In this document: positions 8,502 through 15,922 of the stretch, in pieces
How the letters are laid out: the number at the start of each line of letters is the position of its first letter
How positions within the stretch are numbered: the stretch's first letter is position 1
Assembly (NCBI GenBank): GCA_017407835.1
Contig: JAFQVV010000001.1
Coordinates: 1 to 35,799, forward strand
Reading direction: 5' to 3'
Length of the DNA stretch: 35,799 nt
Source of the DNA: Clostridia bacterium
GTDB lineage: Bacteria; Bacillota; Clostridia; Oscillospirales; CAG-272
Notes under the pieces: model-generated
What the model was told of the DNA's origin: nothing
What the model saw: only the letters and a program-made list of their open reading frames with translations
The model's database searches: none
Translations under genes and position numbers: made by a program

Positions 8502-8533
8502 AAGGCGTTGTGTTCCTAAGAACACAACGCCTT
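8502..8533 (+). terminator. Terminator after the cyclophilin gene
   Basis: A 14-bp perfect stem (8502-8515 with 8520-8533) with a CTAA loop, 33 bases after the stop. The following T-run is weak (CTCTATTC), so termination may be partial. The hairpin-chain element begins four bases later. Confidence 0.75.
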
Positions 8534-8536
8534 CTC

Positions 8537-8702
8537 TATTCGCCTGCGGCGAGTTATATTGCTTCGCAGTAATATTCGTCTTACGACGAGAGATATTCGC
8601 TACGCGAGTTTATGGGGCGAATAGAATATAACTGCTCTATTTGCAGAGCAATATCACTTTTGTTATAGCAAAAATATCACGCCAGCTATGTCGACATATC
8701 AC
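8537..8702. repeat. Chain of short hairpins, possible intergenic palindromic element
   Basis: About 166 bases made of successive short inverted repeats, each with a 2-6 base loop: TCGCC/GGCGA at 8541, ATTGC/GCAGTAAT at 8558, CGTC/GACG at 8577, TTCGC/GCGAG at 8596, TGCTCT/AGAGCA at 8633-8650, TTTTG/CAAAA at 8658-8673 and the 12-bp palindrome TATGTCGACATA. Joining phrases recur: ATATTCG at 8572 and 8593, ATATCAC at 8651, 8674 and 8696, giving a period of about 21-23 bases. There is no coding potential. I recall similar strings of AT-linked GC hairpins between genes of gut Clostridia, but cannot confirm copies from one window. Palindromes AAATGCGCATTT (8718-8729) and ACCAC/GTGGT (about 8733) extend the pattern to the right. 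Confidence 0.65.
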
Positions 8703-8809
8703 TAAAAGCTATCAGAAAATGCGCATTTACTCACCACTATTGTGGTACAAACGAATATAAAAATTCAACCGCAAATAGAAAACGTATAACGATTTCAACA
8801 AAACGGTTA

Positions 8810-8838
8810 TTGAATGTTCTCCTTTGAAGTAGTATAAT
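8810..8838 (+). promoter_or_regulatory. Promoter and possible operator of the XRE-methyltransferase gene
   Basis: TTGAAT at 8810-8815, a 17-base spacer and TATAAT at 8833-8838. The -10 box is enclosed by an inverted repeat, TGAAGT at 8825-8830 and ACTTCA at 8845-8850. That is a plausible operator for the XRE domain of the protein encoded downstream, so autoregulation is likely but inferred. Confidence 0.75.
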
Positions 8839-8867
8839 ATAATCACTTCACAAAGGGGGATATGTTT

Positions 8868-9683
8868 ATGAATATCGGTAAAAAAATAACTGACAGACGG
8901 AAGGAACTTGGATTAACTCAGCAGGCGCTGGCGGAAAAGCTGAACATTTCTTTTCAAGCCGTGTCAAAATGGGAAAATGGTACTTCTTACCCCGATATTT
9001 CTATTCTTCCCGAACTGGCGACTGTTTTGAAGGTTTCTATAGACTCCTTGCTCGGAAGTTCCTTGCGATCATTAACCGAATATGACAAACGATATAATAC
9101 GGAAGGCTATTATTGGGGCTTGTCGCCCAATAATCTTTGCTATGAAATCATGCGCCTCAAGCCGCCAATCAAACCATATAAAGTGCTTGACATCGGGTGC
9201 GGCGAGGGCAAGGATGCTGTTTTTCTCGCAAGAAACGGATATAGTGTAACTGCTTTTGATATTTCTGAGCAGGGCTTATCCAAGGCACGTGAGCTTGCCG
9301 ATCACTGTGGCATTAAAATAGATTTTTTCAAAGCAGATATACGTGACTTTAGACTCGAAACGGATTTTGATATAATTTTTTCAAGCGGAGTATTTCATTA
9401 TATTCCTCAAGAACAACGCAAGAATGTCATTGACAGCTTGAAAATGCACACCACAGCAAACGGAATAAATGTTATAAATGTTTTTGTGAGAAAACCTTTT
9501 ATTCCACTACCTCCCGATATCGAAGAAAGCGAAATTGCTGCGGGAGATTGGAAGTCGGGAGAGTTATTTGCATACTATCACGATTGGCTGTTCAAAAAGA
9601 ATGAGGAAAGAATTTTTGATTGTAACAGCAGTGGTATTCCTCATAAGCATTGTATGGACATAATAATTGCAGAAAAGATTTAA
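8868..9683 (+). CDS. XRE-family regulator fused to a TehB-like SAM methyltransferase
   Basis: A 271-residue two-domain protein. Residues about 3-62 are an XRE/Cro helix-turn-helix (LTQQALAEKLNISFQAVSKWENG). Residues about 75-271 are a class I SAM-dependent methyltransferase with motif I VLDIGCGEGKDAVFLA (about 106-121), a following acidic FDIS, and FSSGVFHYI as motif IV region. The closest recognisable relatives are the TehB/tellurite-resistance and small thiol or metalloid methyltransferases. Start 8868 is preferred over 8862 because AAAGGGGG (8852-8859) leaves eight bases to 8868 but only two to 8862. The gene is notably AT-rich with AAA/AAT/ATA codons, unlike both neighbours, and has its own promoter and terminator, which suggests recent acquisition. 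It may sense and modify a toxic small molecule; the substrate is unknown. Confidence 0.85.
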   Translation: MNIGKKITDRRKELGLTQQALAEKLNISFQAVSKWENGTSYPDISILPELATVLKVSIDSLLGSSLRSLTEYDKRYNTEGYYWGLSPNNLCYEIMRLKPPIKPYKVLDIGCGEGKDAVFLARNGYSVTAFDISEQGLSKARELADHCGIKIDFFKADIRDFRLETDFDIIFSSGVFHYIPQEQRKNVIDSLKMHTTANGINVINVFVRKPFIPLPPDIEESEIAAGDWKSGELFAYYHDWLFKKNEERIFDCNSSGIPHKHCMDIIIAEKI

Positions 9684-9686
9684 TAC

Positions 9687-9723
9687 AAAAGCCTCAGCAG
9701 AATTTTCTCTGCCGAGGCTTTTA
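9687..9723. terminator. Terminator shared by convergent genes
   Basis: Stem AAAAGCCTCAGCAGA with TCTGCCGAGGCTTTT, one A/C mismatch, loop of about six bases. It lies three bases after the methyltransferase stop and about 67 bases beyond the stop of the opposing oadA-like gene. Both ends have A or T runs, so it can work in both directions. Confidence 0.85.
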
Positions 9724-9789
9724 ATTATTCAAATCTGTCCTTTAGGACCCGAGGCAAACACCGATGGGGATTCTTTTGGTTGCATATCC

Positions 9790-11187
9790 TCACACGCTGT
9801 GGATGCCCAGTTCAGCATCGGCGTTGCACGCGTCAAGATGATATTTCCTCGCCTTGCGCCGCTCGAAGAACTGCACGGCAACCTGCTCGAACAGTGCATA
9901 AGTGAGAACATCTTCTTCCTGCTCAAGATAAGGTGCGGCCTTTTCACGAAGCGTATCCAGTTCGGGCAGAAGCAGGTCTGCCGGGCGTACCGAAACGGTT
10001 TTTTCATCACCGATAATGCTTCGGCGAAAATCCGCATCGATTTCCATCGGCATACGGCCGTATTCGCCGCGAATCACACCCTTGAATTCACCCGTGACCA
10101 TTTTATACCGCTCACCCATAATCACGTTAAGTACCGCCTGGGTGCCGATAATCTGCGACGTGGGGGTGACGAGGGGCGGATAACCCGCCTCGGCGCGGAC
10201 ACGCGGAACCTCTTCCAGTACCTCGCCCAGTTTATCCGACTTTCCCGCTTGCTTCAGCTGCGAGACAAGATTTGAGAGCATACCGCCGGGAACCTGATAA
10301 AGCAGTGCATTGACATCGACGCCCATGACTTTGCTGTCCATCAAACCGTCATCCAAATACTTCTGACGCAAAGGCGCGAAATAACGTCGAATTTCATCCA
10401 GCTTTTCCAGATCCAGCCCCGTATCATAGCCCGTGCCCGCCAACGCCGCCACAATCGGTTCGGTCGGAGGCTGGGAGGTGCCAAGTGCCAACGGAGAAAT
10501 GGCGGTATCGACAATATCCACACCCGCCTCCACCGCTTTGAGAACCGTCATTGATGCCAACCCGGAGGTGTAGTGTGTATGCAGCTGTACGGGCAGACTG
10601 ACCTTCTCCTTGATTGCCCGCACAAGTGCATAGGCATCAAAGGGTTTGAGCAGCCCCGACATATCCTTGATGCAGATTGAATCCGCACCCATCTCTTCCA
10701 GCTGACGTGCGTAATCGGCAAACTTCTCGTTGGAGTGGAAGGGACTGGTGGTATAGCTGATCGCAGCCTGCACATGCCCGCCCTCTCGACGCGCGGCATC
10801 AATTGCCGTTTTGAGATTGCGGGGATCGTTGAGTGCATCGAAAATGCGCAGAATATCAATGCCGTTGGCAATTGATTTTTTCACAAAATAATCGACAACA
10901 TCATCCGAGTAGTGGCGGTAGCCCAATATATTCTGTCCGCGGAAGAGCATCTGCAGCTTGGTTTTCTTCACCGCGCCGCGTATTTTGCGCAAGCGATCCC
11001 AGGGATCTTCATCCAAATAGCGCAGGCAGGCGTCAAAGGTGGCGCCGCCCCAGGCTTCAAGAGAATGATAGCCCACTTCATCGAGCATCGTCAAGACGGG
11101 AAGCATCTCTTCGGTGGTCATACGTGTCGCAATCAGGGATTGGTGCGCATCGCGCAAAACCGTTTCGGTTATTTTTATTTGTGCCAT
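9790..11187 (-). CDS. oadA: Carboxyltransferase subunit, oxaloacetate decarboxylase alpha / transcarboxylase 5S type
   Basis: A 465-residue biotin-dependent carboxyltransferase that moves CO2 between oxaloacetate or pyruvate and biotin. The TIM-barrel part opens with TETVLRDAHQSL (D13, H15, Q16), has the lysine that becomes carbamylated in SICIKDMSG (K174) and the metal ligands H203 and H205 in QLHTHYTSG. The C-terminal half is the PYC_OADA domain. There is no C-terminal biotinyl domain with an AMKM motif, unlike classical OadA of about 590 residues; that part is the separate gene at 12442-12804. Start 11187 has GGAG six bases upstream. It is the last gene of a five-gene operon. Local pathway direction (oxaloacetate decarboxylation or formation) cannot be read from sequence. 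Confidence 0.92.
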   Translation of the reverse strand: MAQIKITETVLRDAHQSLIATRMTTEEMLPVLTMLDEVGYHSLEAWGGATFDACLRYLDEDPWDRLRKIRGAVKKTKLQMLFRGQNILGYRHYSDDVVDYFVKKSIANGIDILRIFDALNDPRNLKTAIDAARREGGHVQAAISYTTSPFHSNEKFADYARQLEEMGADSICIKDMSGLLKPFDAYALVRAIKEKVSLPVQLHTHYTSGLASMTVLKAVEAGVDIVDTAISPLALGTSQPPTEPIVAALAGTGYDTGLDLEKLDEIRRYFAPLRQKYLDDGLMDSKVMGVDVNALLYQVPGGMLSNLVSQLKQAGKSDKLGEVLEEVPRVRAEAGYPPLVTPTSQIIGTQAVLNVIMGERYKMVTGEFKGVIRGEYGRMPMEIDADFRRSIIGDEKTVSVRPADLLLPELDTLREKAAPYLEQEEDVLTYALFEQVAVQFFERRKARKYHLDACNADAELGIHSV

Positions 11188-11232
11188 AATCTTCTCCAAA
11201 ATTCTATCGTTTCAAATCACGGTTGGCTGCGG

Positions 11233-12411
11233 TTATGCAAACCAGGAAAGGAATACACCCGCGGACACCGCAGAGCCGATAACACCTGCAACATTTGGCC
11301 CCATTGCGTGCATCAGCAAGAAGTTTGCGGGATTTTCTTTCTGCCCCACCATCTGGGAGACACGGGCAGCCATCGGCACTGCCGAAACACCCGCCGATCC
11401 AATCAGCGGATTGATCTTGCCGCCTGTGAGAAGATTGAGCAGCTTGGCGGTCAAAAGTCCGCCGCAGGTCGAGACAACAAAGGCGAAGAGACCGAGCAAG
11501 ATAATGACAATCGTCTCAAAATTGAGAAAGCTCTCTGCATTTGCCGTCGCGCCCACCGAAACACCCAGGAAAATGGTCACAATGTTGATCAGCTCATTCT
11601 GGGCAGTTTTGGAGAGACGCTCTGTCACGCCGCAGACATTAAGCAGGTTGCCGAACATCAAACACCCCACCAACGGAGCGGCATCGGGAATGATCAGACA
11701 AACCACAACCGTTGTTACAATCGGGAATACCACCTTTTCCACACGGGAAACGGGGCGCAGATTGGTCATGACAATCGCACGCTCTTTCTTTGTGGTCAGC
11801 AATTTCATAAAGGGAGGCTGAATCATGGGAATCAGCGCCATGTAGCTATACGCCGCAATGGCAATCGGCCCGAGCAGAATGGGAGCTAACTGTTTGGTCA
11901 CCAAAATCGCGGTGGGACCATCGGCTCCGCCGATAATGCCGATCGCAGCGGCAGCCATCGGAATAAACCCAATCATCAGTGCACCAGAGAAAGCAACAAA
12001 AACGCCAAGCTGCGCCCCGGCACCGATCAGCAGGCTGACCGGATTGGCAATCAGCGGTGAGAAATCGGTCATCGCACCGATTCCGATAAAAATCAGCGAG
12101 GGATAAATACCCAGCTTTACGCCGAGGTACAGATAGTCGATCAAACCGCCCTCTTGAATAACCCGGGTTAAGTCGAGCTTCTCGCCCAAAAACAGATCCA
12201 TATGCATCAGCTCAGCCCCCGGGAGATTCGCCAACAACATACCGAATGCAATTGGCAGCAGAAGCATCGGCTCAAATTTTTTGACAACAGCCAGATAAAT
12301 CAGCACCCCGACAATCACATACATGATCAGGGTTTTGATCAGCAATTCGGGATCGGCGGCCAGTTCGGCAATACCGGTTGAACGCAGAAGCCCGAGGATG
12401 GTATCAAGCAT
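11233..12411 (-). CDS. oadB: Na+-translocating decarboxylase beta subunit
   Basis: A 392-residue integral membrane protein that decarboxylates carboxybiotin and pumps sodium outward in oxaloacetate, methylmalonyl-CoA and glutaconyl-CoA decarboxylases. It shows the intramembrane acidic motif GIIGGADGPTAI with D164, and the second signature HAMGPNVAGVIGSA near the C-terminus. About ten membrane segments are visible and the length fits the family. AAAGAGG lies seven bases before the start. It is the fourth gene of the operon, 30 bases after the biotin carrier gene and 45 before oadA. Confidence 0.95.
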   Translation of the reverse strand: MLDTILGLLRSTGIAELAADPELLIKTLIMYVIVGVLIYLAVVKKFEPMLLLPIAFGMLLANLPGAELMHMDLFLGEKLDLTRVIQEGGLIDYLYLGVKLGIYPSLIFIGIGAMTDFSPLIANPVSLLIGAGAQLGVFVAFSGALMIGFIPMAAAAIGIIGGADGPTAILVTKQLAPILLGPIAIAAYSYMALIPMIQPPFMKLLTTKKERAIVMTNLRPVSRVEKVVFPIVTTVVVCLIIPDAAPLVGCLMFGNLLNVCGVTERLSKTAQNELINIVTIFLGVSVGATANAESFLNFETIVIILLGLFAFVVSTCGGLLTAKLLNLLTGGKINPLIGSAGVSAVPMAARVSQMVGQKENPANFLLMHAMGPNVAGVIGSAVSAGVFLSWFA

Positions 12412-12441
12412 AGTTCATTCCTCTTTCCGTGATGTCCGCGT

Positions 12442-12804
12442 TCAGGAGATGGTCATCAACAACGCGCCCGATTCAACCGATGAGCCCTTGCTGATATTCA
12501 CCGAGGCAACCCTACCGTCAGCGGGTGCGCAGATCTCGTTTTCCATTTTCATCGCCTCAAGAATGCAGAGAATATCGCCGCGCTTGACCTGATCTCCCAC
12601 ACCGAAGCGAATATCGAGAATTGTTCCGGGAATGGGTGCCGTTATCTTGGTCCCCCCCTCCGCGGAAGGTACAGCGGAAGGTGCGGCAGACGGTGCCGCG
12701 GGAGCCGATGAAACAGGGGCAGACACAGCACCGGGCGCGGCTGTATTTTCCTCAACCGTCACTTGATAGCTGACACCGTTAACCGTAATTGTAAAATTTC
12801 TCAT
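12442..12804 (-). CDS. Biotin carboxyl carrier protein of the decarboxylase complex
   Basis: A 120-residue biotin carrier. The N-terminal 20 residues match the start of this family (MRNFTITVNGVSYQVTVEE). A flexible Ala/Pro/Ser-rich linker covers about 22-50, and the biotinyl domain covers 52-120 with the modified lysine K86 in ILEAMKMENEI. It shuttles the carboxyl group from the soluble carboxyltransferases to OadB, like the 1.3S subunit of transcarboxylase or MmdC/GcdC. A GTG codon three bases upstream (12807) has slightly better spacing from AAAGG and is an equally possible start. It sits in mid-operon between the OadG-like and OadB genes. Confidence 0.93.
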   Translation of the reverse strand: MRNFTITVNGVSYQVTVEENTAAPGAVSAPVSSAPAAPSAAPSAVPSAEGGTKITAPIPGTILDIRFGVGDQVKRGDILCILEAMKMENEICAPADGRVASVNISKGSSVESGALLMTIS

Positions 12805-12849
12805 CACAAAACAACCTTTCTTCTATTACAAGCTTGATTAAAGTTTACA

Positions 12850-13272
12850 TCAGACCTTTTCATTCCAACCGCGGCCATGTGAGGTTCTCCGGAACGAAAC
12901 CACACGGAACGAAGGAATATCTGTTCCCGCAGCTTCGGCCTCATCGGCAAGCACAGCAGCCACCGCGGCACTCAAAACAGCGATCAGCGCGGGATCTTCT
13001 CGGCTCGGATCATCGGATGGGGTAGCCGTCTCTTCGCTTAGCTTTTCTTCATTCTTTTTTTTGCTGCGCCGATTAGGCAGCGTGTAGAAGAACAGGCGGA
13101 AGAGGTACATCACCAGGCAAATTACGCCAAGGACCGCAAAAACCATCAACAGACCAATTACCGTCATCCGCAAAGAATACATCAGGCGTTCGGTCATTGA
13201 CATCCCATTGTTCATGACACTTTCCATGGAAGAGGCTGACCCGGACAAAACAATTGGCATCATATTTGACAT
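12850..13272 (-). CDS. Decarboxylase gamma/delta-type small membrane subunit (OadG family)
   Basis: A 140-residue protein with one strong membrane segment (about 35-58), preceded by a short polar N-terminus. A charged cytoplasmic region follows, rich in K, E and D (about 68-95), then an Ala/Val-rich helix PALIAVLSAAVAAVLADEA and the C-terminal FRVVSFRRTSHGRGWNEK. This matches OadG/MmdD-type subunits, which anchor and assemble the carboxyltransferase with OadB. Its position inside the operon supports the call. The start has GGGGAG six bases upstream; internal ATGs at residues 4, 5 and later are less well placed. Confidence 0.8.
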   Translation of the reverse strand: MSNMMPIVLSGSASSMESVMNNGMSMTERLMYSLRMTVIGLLMVFAVLGVICLVMYLFRLFFYTLPNRRSKKKNEEKLSEETATPSDDPSREDPALIAVLSAAVAAVLADEAEAAGTDIPSFRVVSFRRTSHGRGWNEKV

Positions 13273-13283
13273 CTAACTCCCCT

Positions 13284-14798
13284 TTACAGCGGCAAATTGG
13301 CATGGCGTCGGGTAGGTGGAAGCTCACTCTTTGCCGCAAGCATGGCAAAGGCGGCGCATATACGCTGGCGCAGTTCTGCCGTCGAAATAATATCATCAAT
13401 CTCTCCGCGCTGTGCGGCATCCACGGGCGTCGCGCACATCGCACGCCACTCCTCTTCAAGCTCGGCACGCGCGTCGGCGGGGGTATTCCCTTCCACACGG
13501 TCATTCCAAAGGAACGCTACTGCAGCATCGGGGGGAAGAACGCTGATTGCCGCACGCTCAAGTGCAAAAGCGATATCGGCACCGAGCGATTTTGAGCCCA
13601 TCAGGGTATAGGCAGCGCCGTAAGCAGAGCCGACAACCACGCTGACCTTCGGGCAAGCGGCGGAGATATATGCCGATGCCATACGGGCAAGCTCACAGGC
13701 ATACGGCGTACCCTCTGCATCGGGGGACACCTCAAGACCAACCGAGTCAACAAGCGTCAAAAGCGGGACATTAAAGCTGTCACAGAAGCTGATGAATCGT
13801 GCCGCCTTTCGTGCGGCCGCAACTGTAATCATTCCATCCCGTTCGGCAGGGCAATTTGCCAATACCCCGACAATTTGACCTCCGATTGATGCCAGCGCGG
13901 TCATCAGCTCAGGTGCATATTCTGTGTAGAACGGCATGACATCGCCCTCATCGGCAATGGCGGACACAAGGGCGGACATATCATAGTTGGCATCGGCAAA
14001 GAGTGCATCCACCTCAAGCTTGCGATTGAGATCATCGCGCAGAAAAGTATCCACAGTTCCCTCGGCATTGTTTTGGGGTAAGATGCAAATGAGCCGGCGT
14101 GCCATGGAATATGCTTGATATTCATGCTCGGCAACCAATGCGGCAAGACCGCTTTCGGCGGTGGATTGGGCAGTTCCCGCCGACTCGCCCACAAGGAAGG
14201 GAGAATTTACGTAGAACTGTGTGCGGTTCTTGATCACAATCGCGAAATCAAACATTGCCGCGATGGCAGAAGCAGACCCTGCGCAAACACCGTCAATCAC
14301 CGCAATCTGCGGGATCACGCCCGATGCGCGGGAAGCACACCGCATCACACGCCCATAGCCCGCCAGCGCCGAGACACCGTCATAAACCAATGCACCTGCA
14401 CTGTCAAAGATACCGATCACCGGTGCACCGTTTTTCTGTGCCATGCGATAAAGCTGTTCGATTTTTTCAGCCTGCACATCATCGAAGGCACCCTTTTTGC
14501 GTCCAAACTCCTGTGCAAAGCAAAAGACCAGGCGCTCATCAATGGCACCGTAGCCACAGATCACGCCTTCAAAGTCATCTTCTTCATTCCTGCGGCAGCG
14601 GTATGCACCGATTTCAACAAAGGTATTCGGATCAAGCAGTGCGGCAATACGCTCTCTTGCCGACATTGTTCCCGCTTCGGAAGCGGCTTTGGCAGAAGCG
14701 GCATCAATGGTATGCAGCATATTGCGCAAAAGCTCGGCTGTTTTTGTACGGATCGTTTTTTTGGAACGCGCATTCAGCGAATTTGCAGATTCGTCCAT
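13284..14798 (-). CDS. mmdA: Acyl-CoA carboxyltransferase, MmdA / propionyl-CoA carboxylase beta / 12S type
   Basis: A 504-residue crotonase-fold carboxyltransferase made of two similar halves. It probably transfers CO2 between an acyl-CoA, most likely methylmalonyl-CoA/propionyl-CoA, and biotin. The first half has SARERIAALLDPNTFVEIG and the CoA-side oxyanion loop VIDGVCAGSASAIAAMFDFAIV. The second has the biotin-side loop VVVGSAYGAAYTLMGSKSLGADI. The start at 14798 was chosen for the AAAAGGGG site six bases upstream; the longer frame from 14825 has no such site. It is the first gene of the five-gene operon and is preceded by a good promoter. The exact acyl-CoA cannot be fixed from sequence; glutaconyl-CoA is a less likely alternative. 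Confidence 0.85.
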   Translation of the reverse strand: MDESANSLNARSKKTIRTKTAELLRNMLHTIDAASAKAASEAGTMSARERIAALLDPNTFVEIGAYRCRRNEEDDFEGVICGYGAIDERLVFCFAQEFGRKKGAFDDVQAEKIEQLYRMAQKNGAPVIGIFDSAGALVYDGVSALAGYGRVMRCASRASGVIPQIAVIDGVCAGSASAIAAMFDFAIVIKNRTQFYVNSPFLVGESAGTAQSTAESGLAALVAEHEYQAYSMARRLICILPQNNAEGTVDTFLRDDLNRKLEVDALFADANYDMSALVSAIADEGDVMPFYTEYAPELMTALASIGGQIVGVLANCPAERDGMITVAAARKAARFISFCDSFNVPLLTLVDSVGLEVSPDAEGTPYACELARMASAYISAACPKVSVVVGSAYGAAYTLMGSKSLGADIAFALERAAISVLPPDAAVAFLWNDRVEGNTPADARAELEEEWRAMCATPVDAAQRGEIDDIISTAELRQRICAAFAMLAAKSELPPTRRHANLPL

Positions 14799-14919
14799 GG
14801 CTAACCCCTTTTCTTTGCCGCACAATTAGCACAATTATTCGGAAAGAGAATGCGTAAACGGCGGCAATCATGTTTAGGTTCAAATAATGAAAATCCATCT
14901 TATCCCCCATTATAAGTAA

Positions 14920-14948
14920 ATTATACAGTATTTCATACCGAAGTGCAA
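14920..14948 (-). promoter_or_regulatory. Promoter of the Na+ decarboxylase operon
   Basis: On the minus strand this reads TTGCAC, 17 bases, TATAAT. The first gene starts about 115 bases downstream, leaving a leader of roughly that length. The leader contains GGGGGATAAG followed by an ATG (14898), a possible small leader frame. Confidence 0.8.
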
Positions 14949-15000
14949 GAAAGCCATCGAAATTTGTTTGTAAACAATGTGTAAATTCACGTTTTTTCCT

Positions 15001-15029
15001 TTGACAAGCTTCCCTTTGCGCGGTATCAT
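15001..15029 (+). promoter_or_regulatory. Promoter of the amidohydrolase gene
   Basis: TTGACA at 15001-15006, a 17-base spacer and TATCAT at 15024-15029, divergent from the decarboxylase operon promoter about 50 bases away. The start codon is about 40 bases downstream. Confidence 0.85.
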
Positions 15030-15070
15030 ATAGGTCAGGAACAATCAATTCGGAAAGGTAACCCTGTTTT

Positions 15071-15871
15071 ATGATCATTGATTTCCATACCCATTGTTTT
15101 CCCGATGCGCTTGCCCCACGTGCCATGGCATCGCTTGCCGCAACATCCGCTCCATGGGGACTGGTTCCGCTGACAGACGGCACGGTAGCCGGAACCGAAG
15201 CATATCTGCGGACAGCAGGCGTTGATCGCGCCGTTGTCTGCAACATTGCTACCAATGCGCGGCAGCAGAGCAAGGTCAACGATTTTGCCATTGCACTCAA
15301 CCAAAGCAGTCGAATGCTCACCGCACTCGGCTCGGTTCATCCCGAGAGCGACTGCATCACCGCCGAGCTTGACCGCCTTCAAGCAGCCGGTATTCGCGGC
15401 ATCAAAATCCATCCCGATTATGTTGGCATTGAAGTGGATGATCCACGGTTTTCTCCCATCTTTGCGGGGTGTGCCGAGCGTGGAATGTTCGTCATCACCC
15501 ATGCGGGATTTGATCCGATTTCCCCTAAGCATATTCACGCCTCCCCCTCCATGCTTCGCCGTGTGCTTGATCGCCACCCTTCCCTGACGCTGATCGCCGC
15601 CCACGTCGGCGGTATGCATGAATGTGAGGAGGTACTCGAGCATTTGGTCGGCACAAAAATTTTCATTGATACTTCCATGGCACAAATTATGGGGAGTGAT
15701 CCCGCAGAAGCACCGCTGGTCAAACAAATCTTGACCGAGCATGATCCCGGACGTATCCTCTTCGGCTCCGATCTGCCTTGGACCAATCCGCGAGAAGCAC
15801 TTGCCTTTACACATTCACTTAACCTGCCCGAACGAATATATGCCGACAACGCACTGTCGCTGCTGGCATGA
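15071..15871 (+). CDS. Metal-dependent amidohydrolase (TIM-barrel, Amidohydro_2 type)
   Basis: A 266-residue cytoplasmic hydrolase or decarboxylase-like enzyme. The metal-binding pattern of the superfamily is clear: DFHTHCFPD at the N-terminus (H6, H8), GIKIHPD in the middle, ITHAGFDPI, IAAHVGGMHE, and the final aspartate in ILFGSDLPW. The length fits the compact Amidohydro_2 group, which includes TatD-like and gamma-resorcylate decarboxylase-like enzymes. The substrate is unknown. The start follows GGAAAGG with a rather long spacing of twelve bases. The gene is a single transcription unit with its own promoter and terminator, divergent from the decarboxylase operon. Confidence 0.85.
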   Translation: MIIDFHTHCFPDALAPRAMASLAATSAPWGLVPLTDGTVAGTEAYLRTAGVDRAVVCNIATNARQQSKVNDFAIALNQSSRMLTALGSVHPESDCITAELDRLQAAGIRGIKIHPDYVGIEVDDPRFSPIFAGCAERGMFVITHAGFDPISPKHIHASPSMLRRVLDRHPSLTLIAAHVGGMHECEEVLEHLVGTKIFIDTSMAQIMGSDPAEAPLVKQILTEHDPGRILFGSDLPWTNPREALAFTHSLNLPERIYADNALSLLA

Positions 15872-15888
15872 TTCTGCCGAATCACCCC

Positions 15889-15922
15889 AAAAGGGTGCTG
15901 CGTCTCAGCGCAGCACCCTTTT
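15889..15922. terminator. Terminator overlapping the end of the convergent flippase gene
   Basis: A 14-bp perfect stem (15889-15902 with 15909-15922) with a six-base loop. It follows the amidohydrolase stop by 17 bases. The stop codon of the opposing SpoVB-like gene (15905-15907) lies in the loop, so the right arm is also the last codons of that gene. T runs exist on both sides. Confidence 0.88.

Noticed and set aside
8537..8760. The hairpin chain as a CRISPR array
   Set aside because: The stems differ from one to the next, only 6-7 base joints recur, and no identical repeats or cas genes are present.
8537..8760. The hairpin chain as a tRNA or known riboswitch
   Set aside because: No TPsiC or anticodon pattern and no recognised aptamer core could be found.
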